Part shown: piece after piece, positions 16,305 through 24,126 of the stretch
Position numbering within the stretch: position 1 is the stretch's first letter
How the letters are laid out: each line of letters begins with the position of its first letter
Source of the DNA: Candidatus Parvarchaeota archaeon
GTDB lineage: Archaea; Nanobdellota; Nanobdellia; Parvarchaeales; Parvarchaeaceae
DNA length: 43,455 nucleotides
Assembly (NCBI GenBank): GCA_023269965.1
Contig: JAGDXU010000004.1
Coordinates: 1-43,455, forward strand
Direction of reading: 5' to 3'
Position numbers and translations under genes: made by a program
The notes under the pieces: generated by a model
Databases searched by the model: none
What the model saw: only the letters and a program-made list of their open reading frames with translations
Told to the model about the DNA's origin: nothing

Positions 16305-16829
16305 ATGATAGGCGAAATTTTATTCGCTGTTAACAATACAACGAAGGCAGTTAGTGCGCCAATAACTACTACTTCAATACTGTATGGTAGTATAGAGTCC
16401 TTTGTTTTTCCATTCCTTCTAGTCTTTGCAATAGTTTACGGTGTCCTTGAAAGAAGCGAGATATTCAAGGGGAAGAGGGATATAAACTCGATAATAGCCC
16501 TTGTGCTTGCCATAATATTCGCCACAACTAACTACACACTGAAGTTAACCTACATCATTTTGCCGATAGTAGGCGTGCTCGCGGTTGTAATATTCATGAT
16601 AATAATGCTCTTTTCAATGGCTTCAGTAGGCTTCGGAGGGGGCAATGGGTTGAAACTTGGAAGCAAATCCAAGGCGCTGATAGGCGTGCTGTCCCTGATA
16701 ATCGGCATAGTCCTTTTGATTTGGATTCTAAGCCCCTCGAATTTGACGATCAACAACTTGTCAAATTATCTGCCGTACCTTGTCATACTTGTGGTCTTTG
16801 GAGCCATAATATACTTCATTTCAAGGTAA
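16305..16829 (+). CDS. DPANN-type membrane protein, trio member 1
   Basis: This 174-residue protein has a short extracytoplasmic start with N-x-T sequons and four to five hydrophobic helices. It contains the motif FPFLLVFAIVYGVLERSEIF followed by KGKRDINSIIALVLAIIFA. The motif (LLVFAIVYG, IF, basic residues, IN(A/S)IIAL) recurs closely in the third protein and more loosely in the second, so the three are paralogues. Proteins with this helix-turn-helix membrane motif are, to my recollection, frequent in DPANN archaea, but I know of no assigned function. The gene has its own strong TATA box and is probably leaderless. A pore or envelope role is a guess. Confidence 0.72.
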   Translation: MIGEILFAVNNTTKAVSAPITTTSILYGSIESFVFPFLLVFAIVYGVLERSEIFKGKRDINSIIALVLAIIFATTNYTLKLTYIILPIVGVLAVVIFMIIMLFSMASVGFGGGNGLKLGSKSKALIGVLSLIIGIVLLIWILSPSNLTINNLSNYLPYLVILVVFGAIIYFISR

Positions 16830-16875
16830 AGAAAAATTGACTTATCTCTTAAGTTAAAAATCTAAATTAAAAAGG

Positions 16876-16884
16876 TTTAAATAT
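16876..16884 (+). promoter_or_regulatory. TATA box TTTAAATAT, second trio gene
   Basis: The same 9-mer as at 16276-16284, again about 26 nt (centre to ATG) before a start codon without a ribosome-binding site. It probably drives genes two and three together. Confidence 0.55.
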
Positions 16885-16905
16885 CGCTAAATTCATATAG
16901 TTGGT

Positions 16906-17490
16906 ATGGTAGTCGACGCAGGCTCATTGTATACGACATTGAACAATTCCTTGCAGCTAATTACCCCTCCAAATGTCAATAATCCTGTGGAGTTTTGGCT
17001 GGCGTTCCTTCTTCTTTTAGCGATAATAAACACTGCCTTAAAGCAGGTTCCGTTCTTTAGAGATGCGAACAAAAATGGAAGAGTGGCAGCTGGCCTGGTA
17101 TCTCTTATAATATCTTATTTCGCTGTGACCGTAGCGTGGGTGAGTCCGACGATTATTTACTTTTCCTCGACACTTGGAATAACGGCACTTATAATGGTTG
17201 CATTGCTTGTAGTCGTGGCGCTAGTCGGAGTGGACACAAAGACAAGCTCTAAGGCTAAGACTGCTTTAATGTGGGGGTCATTACTCGTTGGGATGGTCAT
17301 ACTTGTCTTGGGCGGAGGTTTATTCTCATATATATTCACACCAGTAAGCACGAATCCAAACTTCACCTCAATAACCTCTAACATAAATTGGGGCGCGCTG
17401 CTGCCAATAATTCTGCTAATAATCATCATCGGTTCAGTGATTGCATTTGCTTTCAGCGGCGGTAGCTCAAGCAGCGGTGGAAAGAGTTAA
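16906..17490 (+). CDS. DPANN-type membrane protein, trio member 2
   Basis: The 194-residue protein has four to five transmembrane helices. FWLAFLLLLAIINTALKQVPFFRDANKNGRVAAGLVSLIISYFAV parallels the motif of its neighbours, with F-F-x-x-x-N-K-N in place of IF(K)xxKDIN. It differs by a longer N-terminus, an extracytoplasmic loop rich in N/T/S (about 150-165) and a glycine/serine-rich tail (SGGSSSSGG). The start is leaderless behind an identical TATA box. The gap to the third gene is only 24 bp and shows no TATA box, so the two are probably cotranscribed. Function unknown. Confidence 0.7.
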   Translation: MVVDAGSLYTTLNNSLQLITPPNVNNPVEFWLAFLLLLAIINTALKQVPFFRDANKNGRVAAGLVSLIISYFAVTVAWVSPTIIYFSSTLGITALIMVALLVVVALVGVDTKTSSKAKTALMWGSLLVGMVILVLGGGLFSYIFTPVSTNPNFTSITSNINWGALLPIILLIIIIGSVIAFAFSGGSSSSGGKS

Positions 17491-17514
17491 TAAAATAAAG
17501 ATACAATCACGATC

Positions 17515-18072
17515 ATGGTATCATTCGTAATGCCTGAATTGTCGTATGTTTTCGTGTTCCTATTAGTCTTCGCAGTGGTCTACGGAATACTATCTTATCT
17601 GGATATATTCAAGAGAAAAGACATAAATGCGATAATAGCGTTGAGCATAGGGCTGATCACGCTCCTTTCTAGCTTTTTCGTAGTGTTTGTATCAATATAT
17701 ATACCAATGGTAGTGGCCATTGCGCTTGGGATATTCCTTGTTATATTGCTTCTTGCGACGACGCTTACACCGACCAAGAGCGTGACAGCTTACCTAGGCA
17801 GAAGCCCATTAGTCGCAATTTTGATCATAACGATAATGCTGCTATTTGGCCTTGAAGCGTTCAGCACTACTTTACATGTTTTATCCCCGCCAAGCAACAC
17901 AACGAATACAACACCCACTATAAACCCCAATGTCTCTCCGGTATTAAGTGGAGCGCTTAATGGCTCCTACATAATAAGCCTTCTGACCTCACCAAACACG
18001 CTCGCGCTGATTATTTCATTTATAGTCATGCTGTTTGGCGTCTATTTCATGACCAGAATCAAGGGCCAATAA
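17515..18072 (+). CDS. DPANN-type membrane protein, trio member 3
   Basis: The 185-residue protein repeats the motif of member 1 almost word for word: YVFVFLLVFAVVYGILSYLDIF then KRKDINAIIALSIG. It has four helices and a serine/threonine/proline/asparagine-rich loop (about 125-150, with several N-x-T/S sequons) before the last helix, likely facing outside. The 3' end overlaps the convergent thpR gene by 14 bp. The similarity to member 1 indicates tandem duplication followed by divergence of the exposed loop. Function unknown. Confidence 0.72.
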   Translation: MVSFVMPELSYVFVFLLVFAVVYGILSYLDIFKRKDINAIIALSIGLITLLSSFFVVFVSIYIPMVVAIALGIFLVILLLATTLTPTKSVTAYLGRSPLVAILIITIMLLFGLEAFSTTLHVLSPPSNTTNTTPTINPNVSPVLSGALNGSYIISLLTSPNTLALIISFIVMLFGVYFMTRIKGQ

Positions 18073-18556
18073 TTCTTTTATAGGACCTGAAATCGCTGTT
18101 GAAAAGGGCCAGCCCATCCGATACGAAAGACAACCTAAATTCTGAGTATCTTTCTTTTATGCTTTCCACATTATTTTCCCCTTTAAGCCTACAGATTGTG
18201 ATATGAGGATGAAAGTCCCTGTCAGGTTCGATATTTAGCTGGCTGGATATGGCTGTGTTTATGTCATTTAAGTCAGTAGCCACCTTGAAAAAGAGTATCG
18301 AAGGCGACCCTCCACGGTAAAAGGCATCCAAGCCGCTTATGTCTATTTCCCGTTTAAAGCCCTTATTAATCGACTCTATCGCATTTATTATCCTGTCCTC
18401 ACCTATGTCTGTATCGCCTAAAAACCGTATAGTTACATGCATTTTTTCTTTGTCAACAAAACTGCCATGCACAGACCTTGCTATCTCCTTAGAAACTCTG
18501 CCAAGCGTGTCTCGCTCCTTCTCCGGTATCTCTAAAGCTATGAATAATCTTTTCAT
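18059..18556 (-). CDS. thpR: RNA 2',3'-cyclic phosphodiesterase ThpR (2H family)
   Basis: The 165-residue protein has both HxT motifs of the 2H phosphoesterases: MHVTIRFLG (H40) and FHPHITICRLK (H118). It starts with KRLFIALEIP, typical of the LigT/ThpR family. ThpR hydrolyses 2',3'-cyclic phosphate ends of RNA to 2'-phosphate and can join tRNA halves in reverse in vitro. It acts on the same RNA ends as RtcB, which is also in this window. The gene lies 11 bp downstream of the HTH/S-layer-like gene on the same strand. Confidence 0.92.
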   Translation of the reverse strand: MKRLFIALEIPEKERDTLGRVSKEIARSVHGSFVDKEKMHVTIRFLGDTDIGEDRIINAIESINKGFKREIDISGLDAFYRGGSPSILFFKVATDLNDINTAISSQLNIEPDRDFHPHITICRLKGENNVESIKERYSEFRLSFVSDGLALFNSDFRSYKRIIGP

Positions 18557-18567
18557 CCTTATATCTG

Positions 18568-19491
18568 TCAGTACACAGACTCTACAACATCTATGCTGCC
18601 TTTACCGCTTATATCATAGCCACGTATCACGTTGTACCAGGTTTGCTCCCCCTGATAATTCTTGAATATTGACGGCGCGAACTTGGTCGCGGCTAGCACA
18701 GCAGCCAGGGTTCCCTTGTTCTTTATCCCGCTTATCAAGATTATTGCTTTGCTTTTGTCGTACGGGTTCCTTATCCTTTCGATTATTCCCTCATTCTCAT
18801 TACCATATATATTGTCTCTATATTTCAGCATCCAGCCCTCTTCTTTAAAGAACTTGACCGGCAAAAAGTTATTTATGTCCCTGGTGACCAAATTCGTCAC
18901 TGGGCCGCCTATTAATATCATGTCATTCTTGAAGAGGTTCTTTGATATCACATCTGTATCCAACACTATCGGGAAATCCTTAGGAAGCGAAACATATCTA
19001 CCTAGGAACATGCCTAAATATATTGCATAGTTGGTGTCCTTCGCCACGGCTTTGTATTCTCCATGGGGATCCGCCGAGCCTACACATATCAGACCATTGA
19101 ATGTACCGTTATCTAGGAATGGACTGTAGAAACGCTTGACATTGTTGTCCATATCTCCTATATTAAGCAAGCTGGTGTTCCTTAGGGTAGGATTCACATC
19201 AAATGTTATAGACCCCACAATCTTCTCATACAGGACCGTCTTAGAACCGCTTCTTATCTCGCGTAAAACTCCAGCCTCAAGCATCAAATTGATCAATGAT
19301 TCCGCTTCTTTTTTGTTTATCTTCGCATGCCTCATTATATGCTGTAAGTCCAGTGGCTTTGCTGATAGCGCCTCAAGGATACTTAGGGCCTTCTTGTCTA
19401 TCAAATGCTTGATATTAAGCGAGTTGTCTACCAACGCAGTGTCGTTGTACAATAGATTATCTCTGACCCGTCTAATGACCTCGCCTCTCAT
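18568..19491 (-). CDS. Winged-HTH protein with S-layer-like domain
   Basis: The first 110 or so residues of this 307-residue protein look like a winged HTH (DKKALSILEALSAKPLDLQHIMRHAKINKKEAESLINLMLEAGVL, then a wing KTVLYEKI). The rest resembles the S-layer-like family of methanogen surface proteins: FPIVLDTDVISKNLFKNDMILIGGPVTNLVTRDINNFLPVKF, then GIIERIRNPYDKSKAIILISGIKNKGTLAAVLAA. No signal peptide or membrane helix is seen, so the S-layer-type fold would be cytoplasmic here, joined to a DNA-binding domain. It could be a regulator with a ligand-sensing module. The family match is from memory and moderate. It is divergent from glmS. Confidence 0.55.
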   Translation of the reverse strand: MRGEVIRRVRDNLLYNDTALVDNSLNIKHLIDKKALSILEALSAKPLDLQHIMRHAKINKKEAESLINLMLEAGVLREIRSGSKTVLYEKIVGSITFDVNPTLRNTSLLNIGDMDNNVKRFYSPFLDNGTFNGLICVGSADPHGEYKAVAKDTNYAIYLGMFLGRYVSLPKDFPIVLDTDVISKNLFKNDMILIGGPVTNLVTRDINNFLPVKFFKEEGWMLKYRDNIYGNENEGIIERIRNPYDKSKAIILISGIKNKGTLAAVLAATKFAPSIFKNYQGEQTWYNVIRGYDISGKGSIDVVESVY

Positions 19492-19521
19492 AACATGAAT
19501 AATGATATTATCTAAATATTA

Positions 19522-19531
19522 AGCTTTAAAT
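19522..19531 (+). promoter_or_regulatory. TATA box of glmS
   Basis: GCTTTAAATAG lies about 30 nt before the glmS ATG at 19558 in the 66-bp spacer that is shared with the divergent HTH/S-layer-like gene. Confidence 0.4.
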
Positions 19532-19557
19532 AGTTTCTCTATTCATCTATTCTCTTT

Positions 19558-21315
19558 ATGTGCGGAATAATTGCCTACGCCGGAAAAGACAATGCGGTTC
19601 CTTATCTAGTCAACGGCATAAGAGACCTTGAGTACAGGGGATACGACAGCGCCGGCTGTGCACTTGATAACGGCGACCAGCTGGTAATAAGAAAAGACGT
19701 CGGAAGCGTAAACAGCGTGATAAGGAAGTATGGAGTAGAGCAGCTGAACGCAAAGAGGGGCGTATTTCATACCAGATGGGCAACACACGGCGGTATAAGC
19801 GTCCAAAATGCCCATCCGATATCAGACTGCTCAGGGGATATAGCAGTGGTCCACAACGGCATAATCGAGAACTACGATTCAATAAAGGAGTCGCTCAACA
19901 CTCACAAATTTTCAACAGAGACCGACACCGAAGTTATACCACATATGGTGGAGGAGAAGATGCGGCTTGGAAAAAGCTTCAGGGAGGCGGTCAAGGAAAC
20001 CGCGCTAAAGCTGGAAGGCGCATCTTCATTCGTTGTCCTTAATCGTAATGAAAAAGACATGATAGCAGTCAAGAAGGGTTCCCCGCTTGTCATCGGCCTC
20101 GGAGAAAATGGGACGTTCATCTCAAGCGACGTCCAGTCACTTCTAAGGTATACAAATAAGGTGGTTTACTTGCACGACAACGATTTGGTCACATTCAATG
20201 ATGGAGGATACACAGTCGAAAACCTAGTAAACCCAAATCTAACGCACAAGGTAGATACTGTGGATTTGGACTACCACTCGGCGGAGAAAGGGAAATTTGA
20301 ACACTATATGATAAAGGAGATCTACGAGCAGATAGACCTGGTCAACTCCTTTTTAGAGAGAGACAAGAAGGACATAGAATATGCTAGTTCGCTAATCAAA
20401 AAAGCAAACAGGGTTTACCTTGTGGGATCTGGGACCTCATACCACGCTTCATTATATGGCGCACAGCTTTTCAGGTCTCTGGGAATCGATGCACTCGCAT
20501 TGCAAGGGCAAGAGTTGAAAAACTATGGGAGGATAATAAAAGACAATGATATATTCATAATAATCTCTCAAAGCGGGGAAACCTCGGATGTGATAGCTAA
20601 TATAGACTATATGAAAGATCACAAAAAGATAGGTATAATCAATGTAGAGGGATCCTATCTGTCTAGGTCTGTAGATGCTTTGATTCCATTGAAGGCTGGA
20701 GTAGAGAAAGCCGTAGCTGCAACCAAAACATTCACCTCAACGCTTGTGCTTTTAAGGCTGCTAGCAGCTTACTTATCTGATGATGCAGAGCCCATCATTA
20801 ACGACCTTAAGCTCCTAAAATTAAACATATATAACTTGACTGTCCCCTCTGTGCTTGAAGCGATAGAGAGAGTAAGCGACCGGCTTAAGGACGATAAAAG
20901 CATAATATACACCGGCACTGAAGACGGGTTTATTCTAAGTTTAGAGGGCGCATTAAAGATGAAGGAAGTCTCTTACATTCACGCAGAAGCTTTTGACTCT
21001 AGTTCGATAAAACACGGGCCGATTGCCCTGATAGAGAATGGGATAGACGTTATAGCTGTGACAACAAAAAATTCAAAGGAGTCCCTTGCTTATGGGCTTG
21101 AAGAGATGAAAGCTAGAGGCGCGCATATAATCGGAATAAGCGAAGAAAACAATCCAAAGTTATTTGATGAATTCATAAAGAGCGTGCCGGCCAAGTCTTT
21201 TGAGTTCTATCCGCTCTTAATGGTCCTTCAGATGCTGGCGTATAGAACAGCCGTGAAGCGTGGCATAAATCCGGACAAACCAAGAAACCTAGCTAAGTCC
21301 GTTACTGTAAAGTGA
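19558..21315 (+). CDS. glmS: Glutamine--fructose-6-phosphate aminotransferase
   Basis: The 585-residue enzyme starts MCGIIAYAG, with the catalytic Cys exposed after Met removal, and has a class-II glutaminase domain (residues 1 to about 220, with RGYDSAG, HTRWATHG and HNGIIENY). Two SIS sugar-isomerase domains follow (GSGTSYHASLYGAQ, SQSGETSDV; then HAEAFDSSSIKHGPIALI), and it ends DKPRNLAKSVTVK. It makes glucosamine-6-phosphate, the entry to UDP-GlcNAc and thus to surface glycans, which fits the glycosyltransferases near the right end. Length and all active-site motifs are normal. Confidence 0.96.
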   Translation: MCGIIAYAGKDNAVPYLVNGIRDLEYRGYDSAGCALDNGDQLVIRKDVGSVNSVIRKYGVEQLNAKRGVFHTRWATHGGISVQNAHPISDCSGDIAVVHNGIIENYDSIKESLNTHKFSTETDTEVIPHMVEEKMRLGKSFREAVKETALKLEGASSFVVLNRNEKDMIAVKKGSPLVIGLGENGTFISSDVQSLLRYTNKVVYLHDNDLVTFNDGGYTVENLVNPNLTHKVDTVDLDYHSAEKGKFEHYMIKEIYEQIDLVNSFLERDKKDIEYASSLIKKANRVYLVGSGTSYHASLYGAQLFRSLGIDALALQGQELKNYGRIIKDNDIFIIISQSGETSDVIANIDYMKDHKKIGIINVEGSYLSRSVDALIPLKAGVEKAVAATKTFTSTLVLLRLLAAYLSDDAEPIINDLKLLKLNIYNLTVPSVLEAIERVSDRLKDDKSIIYTGTEDGFILSLEGALKMKEVSYIHAEAFDSSSIKHGPIALIENGIDVIAVTTKNSKESLAYGLEEMKARGAHIIGISEENNPKLFDEFIKSVPAKSFEFYPLLMVLQMLAYRTAVKRGINPDKPRNLAKSVTVK

Positions 21316-21338
21316 GCCGAGCCAGTGTGGATCATCGA

Positions 21339-21890
21339 TCAAATCGACACATTTTTAGTTATCTGTAGAAGGCCGACCAAAAGCAATATTATACCTACTA
21401 TGTCTACCAATGGGATTATCAATAAAATTGCACCGGTAGAAACCAATGAGTTTTTGTAACGTTTACCTACGCGGAATAGCCCGAGGATTACCCCTATTAT
21501 AGCACCAAGAAACATCAGGATAAAAGATATAATAATAACAATAAAAATAATCCGAGCAGTAAACTCGCCGGTGAATAGGGCCATATTCGCCAAGGTAGGC
21601 ACAGCACTAAAACCATGTGACAGTATAGAAAATCCTAATATTGACAACAGCGCGGCAAACAATAAAACGAATCCGATTATGTAAATCAAAGAGAAGGTGT
21701 ATGGTGTCACAAACTGCTTATCTATCTTGGAAAACGATTTGAATGCGAGTATTAACATTATGAATGATACGATACCGACAAATGCAGCGGCTACTGAGAT
21801 TATTGGTATAAAAGCCAGGATTACAGTGATTAAAAGCAGGATCGTGAACAGCTTTAGATTCTTCAAGGCATTCAATTCTCTGCTATCCAT
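21339..21890 (-). CDS. Membrane protein, DUF996-like
   Basis: The 183-residue protein has five hydrophobic helices. Its charged N-terminus (MDSRELNALKNLKLF) and its end (IPLVDIVGIILLLVGLLQITKNV) resemble DUF996, an archaeal membrane family of unknown function; this assignment is tentative. It lies convergent to glmS. A minus-strand TATA box (TTTATATA, about 21915-21925) precedes the ATG at leaderless distance. Confidence 0.65.
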   Translation of the reverse strand: MDSRELNALKNLKLFTILLLITVILAFIPIISVAAAFVGIVSFIMLILAFKSFSKIDKQFVTPYTFSLIYIIGFVLLFAALLSILGFSILSHGFSAVPTLANMALFTGEFTARIIFIVIIISFILMFLGAIIGVILGLFRVGKRYKNSLVSTGAILLIIPLVDIVGIILLLVGLLQITKNVSI

Positions 21891-21968
21891 TGTAAAATTA
21901 AAACTTTAATAGTATATAAATATGCCGAAAGCAAAAGTTAAATCCTTTGAAATTCTTCTGTCTTTGGT

Positions 21969-22042
21969 GGCCGCGATAGTTTAGCCTGGTAGAACAAGAG
22001 GCTGTGGCCCTCTTGGCCTGGGTCCGAATCCCAGTCGCGGCC
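21969..22042 (+). tRNA. tRNA-His (GTG)
   Basis: GCCGCGA (21970-21976) pairs with TCGCGGC (22035-22041), and an extra G at 21969 faces C at 22042, the G-1:C73 pair that marks histidine tRNA. The anticodon stem AGAGG/CCTCT holds loop CTGTGGC, so the anticodon is GTG. The T arm TGGGTCCGAATCCCA is normal. CCA is not encoded. Confidence 0.96.
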
Positions 22043-22096
22043 TATCTTTTTTGGTAATTAAAAGGCTGTCAGCTCTCTTACAATAATAATGCCAGG

Positions 22097-22116
22097 TGTC
22101 CTAAAAATTTAGGACA
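22097..22116. promoter_or_regulatory. 20-bp perfect inverted repeat, operator-like
   Basis: TGTCCTAAA-AA-TTTAGGACA is a perfect 9+9 inverted repeat with a 2-nt centre. It lies 6 nt before a TATA box (TTATATAT, 22123-22130), directly in front of the frameshifted HTH gene. This is the position expected for an autoregulatory operator. Confidence 0.6.
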
Positions 22117-22122
22117 AAATGC

Positions 22123-22130
22123 TTATATAT
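22123..22130 (+). promoter_or_regulatory. TATA box of HTH-tyrS unit
   Basis: TTATATAT lies about 27 nt before the ATG at 22153, leaderless spacing. The start-site region 22136-22150 contains a small inverted repeat GACTT/AAGTC. Confidence 0.5.
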
Positions 22131-22152
22131 GATATGACTTCTTAAAAGTCTT

Positions 22153-22624
22153 ATGAAAGCTGATAATATTGAAAATTCAAGCAGAGCTGCTTTGGCGCTC
22201 GGGGGTATGGTAGAAATACATAGAGCGATTCCAAAACAGCATTTACGGTATTGATAAGGTAAGCCTTCTAGATTCACTCATAAGATTCTCAAGCAAAACA
22301 CTAAAGAAAAGTCAAAAAAACATCCTTTTAAGCTTAATCGACGGCAAAGGTTATTGCGTGACCAATTTTGTATCATTTATCTCTGAAAAGGAGGGGATAT
22401 CAAAGACGTCTGTATGGCACACAATAAGGAAATTGAGCGCTTTAGGGTTAATCAACTGCGGCTCCTCGAAAAATAAAGGAGTACCATTGATACTGAGTGA
22501 TACTGGTAGGATAATAGCATTTAGAATGCTTAGTGATATTGAAGAATCAATGCAAAACAATACCAGTGAAGATAAAGGAATACACAAGACAAAAAAGACC
22601 GGCCAGGAGGCTGTAAAGATATAA
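22153..22624 (+). pseudogene. Winged-HTH regulator gene with +1 frameshift
   Basis: The promoter and ATG at 22153 lead into a frame (MKADNIENSSRAALALGGMVE) that stops at 22252-22254. Another frame is open from 22214 to 22624 but has no ATG; it reads YIERFQNSIYGIDKVSLLDSLIRFSS and continues into a clear winged HTH (NILLSLIDGKG, FISEKEGISKTSVWHTIRKLSALGLI). One extra base near 22214-22216 (in GAAATA) explains the break, and removing it joins both parts into a protein of about 156 residues. The GTG at 22358 would give an 88-residue remnant that starts inside the HTH. It could be a real mutation, an assembly error or a programmed shift. The tyrS gene follows after 25 bp and may depend on this promoter. 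Confidence 0.6.
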
Positions 22625-22649
22625 AAGGTTCAAAGGAGGAGGTATTTAC

Positions 22650-23669
22650 ATGGATAAGGATGAGAGGTTTAAGATCGTAAAAAGAGGGACAACGGAGATT
22701 GTTACAGACGAGGAGATGAAATCCCTCCTTGCTGAGAAAAGCAAACCCTCAGTGTATATAGGGAGAGCAACCACCGGCCCGCTTCATATAGGGCATCTCA
22801 TATCCATAGGAAAACTGCTGGATTTTTCGCGGGCAGGCTTCGAAACCAAGATACTCCTGGCTGATATACACGCAGCCCTTGATGATTTGAAAGCAAAATG
22901 GGAAGACTTGGATAAGAGGGTTGAATACACAAAGACTTGCATAGAACTGTCATTTGATTGGAAAAACGGAAAGCCCAAGTTCTTCAGGGGCTCAGATTTT
23001 GAATTAAAGCACGATTACGTGCTGGATGTGCTAAAGATATCATCTATGTCAACTGTAGAGAGAGCAATGAGGGCTGCCTCGGAAGTGACTAGGATGAAAA
23101 ACCCAAAGGTGAGCGAATTGATATACCCGATAATGCAGGCTATTGATGAGCAGTACCTTGACGTTGATGTGCAGTTAGGCGGTACAGATCAAAGGCATAT
23201 TTTGATGTTTGCGAGGGAAACCCTCCCGTTGATCGGCTACAGAAAGAGGGTGGAGGTGATGATGCCGCTTGTCACATCATTGCTCGGGCCCGGAACAAAG
23301 ATGAGTTCTTCCATACCTAATAGCCATATAAAAGTTTATGAATCCGAGGAATCGATAAAGAAGAAGATAAATGGAGCCTACTGCCCGGAGAAAGAGACAA
23401 AAGACAACTTCGTGCTTCAGATAGCGAACTACATAATATTCGCAGCTGAAGATAAATTTAAAATCGAGAGGGCCTCTAAATTTGGAGGGGATGTGGTCTA
23501 TTCCAGTTACGATGAGTTAGAGAAAGACTTTGTAGATGGCTCACTGCACCCACTTGATCTCAAGAAAGCTGTCGGGGACTACCTGTCTGATAGACTGAAG
23601 AATGTGAGAAGCTACTTTGACAAGCACCGCGATGAACTAGAAGCGTTAGGACCAGAGTTTCTGCCGTAA
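22650..23669 (+). CDS. tyrS: Tyrosyl-tRNA synthetase, archaeal type
   Basis: The 339-residue class-I enzyme has HIGH at 46-49 (PLHIGHLI), the tyrosine-pocket stretch YPIMQAIDEQYLDVDVQLGGTDQR and a KMSSS loop (217-221). The length and the absence of an S4-like C-terminal domain are typical of archaeal TyrRS. TrpRS was considered, but the VDVQLGGTDQRHI segment is of the TyrRS type. A strong ribosome-binding site (GGAGGAGG) precedes the ATG, which suits a gene inside an operon: it is 25 bp downstream of the broken HTH gene. Confidence 0.93.
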   Translation: MDKDERFKIVKRGTTEIVTDEEMKSLLAEKSKPSVYIGRATTGPLHIGHLISIGKLLDFSRAGFETKILLADIHAALDDLKAKWEDLDKRVEYTKTCIELSFDWKNGKPKFFRGSDFELKHDYVLDVLKISSMSTVERAMRAASEVTRMKNPKVSELIYPIMQAIDEQYLDVDVQLGGTDQRHILMFARETLPLIGYRKRVEVMMPLVTSLLGPGTKMSSSIPNSHIKVYESEESIKKKINGAYCPEKETKDNFVLQIANYIIFAAEDKFKIERASKFGGDVVYSSYDELEKDFVDGSLHPLDLKKAVGDYLSDRLKNVRSYFDKHRDELEALGPEFLP

Positions 23670-23700
23670 ACCAGAGAGGTAAACCATTCAGAGAACGTTG

Positions 23701-23729
23701 GTTATATAACACCGTTATATTTATATATA
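23701..23729 (+). promoter_or_regulatory. suf regulator promoter with palindrome
   Basis: The perfect palindrome GTTATATAAC (23701-23710) is followed by a TATA box TTTATATATA (about 23720-23729), some 25 nt before the ATG at 23749. There is no ribosome-binding site, so the message is probably leaderless. The palindrome abuts the TATA box and is a candidate binding site for the HTH protein encoded downstream. Confidence 0.45.
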
Positions 23730-23748
23730 AGGACACAATAGTTTTCCT

Positions 23749-24126
23749 ATGGCCGAAATATTCTGCAAGAAAACGCTCATGGAGATAATGCCCGCCACAA
23801 GGGCGGTGATAGCTGAGAAACTGCATAAGATGAATGCGAGCCAATCTTATATATCTAAGAAACTTGGGACGACGCAGCCGGCTGTATCACAGTACCTAAA
23901 AGGCGCAAGGGGCAAGGTAGCAGATGAAATGATCAAAAACAAAAGGATGTCTAAATTCATCGAGGAGGTCGTAAAAAACATGGAAGATGAAAGCTATGAT
24001 TTGAATTCCCATACATGCGAGATATGCCGAGAAGCACGGGAAAATAAAGTTATAGACGTACCGAAAGGAAAGGATTTCCTTTGCCCAATAGAACTTATGG
24101 AGAAAGACCATGGAAAACAGGATTGA
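23749..24126 (+). CDS. HTH regulator with four Cys, putative Fe-S sensor
   Basis: Residues about 17-52 of this 125-residue protein form an HTH (TRAVIAEKLHKMNASQSYISKKLGTTQPAVSQYLKG), close to COG2522-type archaeal regulators. Cysteines stand at 6, 90, 93 and 112 (IFCKK; HTCEICREAR; FLCPIE). This C...CxxC...C set could hold an Fe-S cluster or zinc. The gene heads the sufCBD operon and overlaps sufC by 17 bp, so it probably controls Fe-S assembly in the way SufR or IscR do in bacteria. The family and DNA-binding role are clear; the metal cofactor and the sensing role are inference. COG2522-like HTHs also occur in thiamine regulators, but no ThiN domain is present. Confidence 0.8.
   Translation: MAEIFCKKTLMEIMPATRAVIAEKLHKMNASQSYISKKLGTTQPAVSQYLKGARGKVADEMIKNKRMSKFIEEVVKNMEDESYDLNSHTCEICREARENKVIDVPKGKDFLCPIELMEKDHGKQD

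Noticed and set aside
21969..22042. tRNA-His as an integration site with mobile DNA behind it
   Set aside because: No integrase, repeated tRNA 3' end or foreign-looking gene block follows; the next genes are a regulator and tyrS.
22650..23669. Tryptophanyl-tRNA synthetase
   Set aside because: The VDVQLGGTDQRHI stretch is typical of TyrRS.
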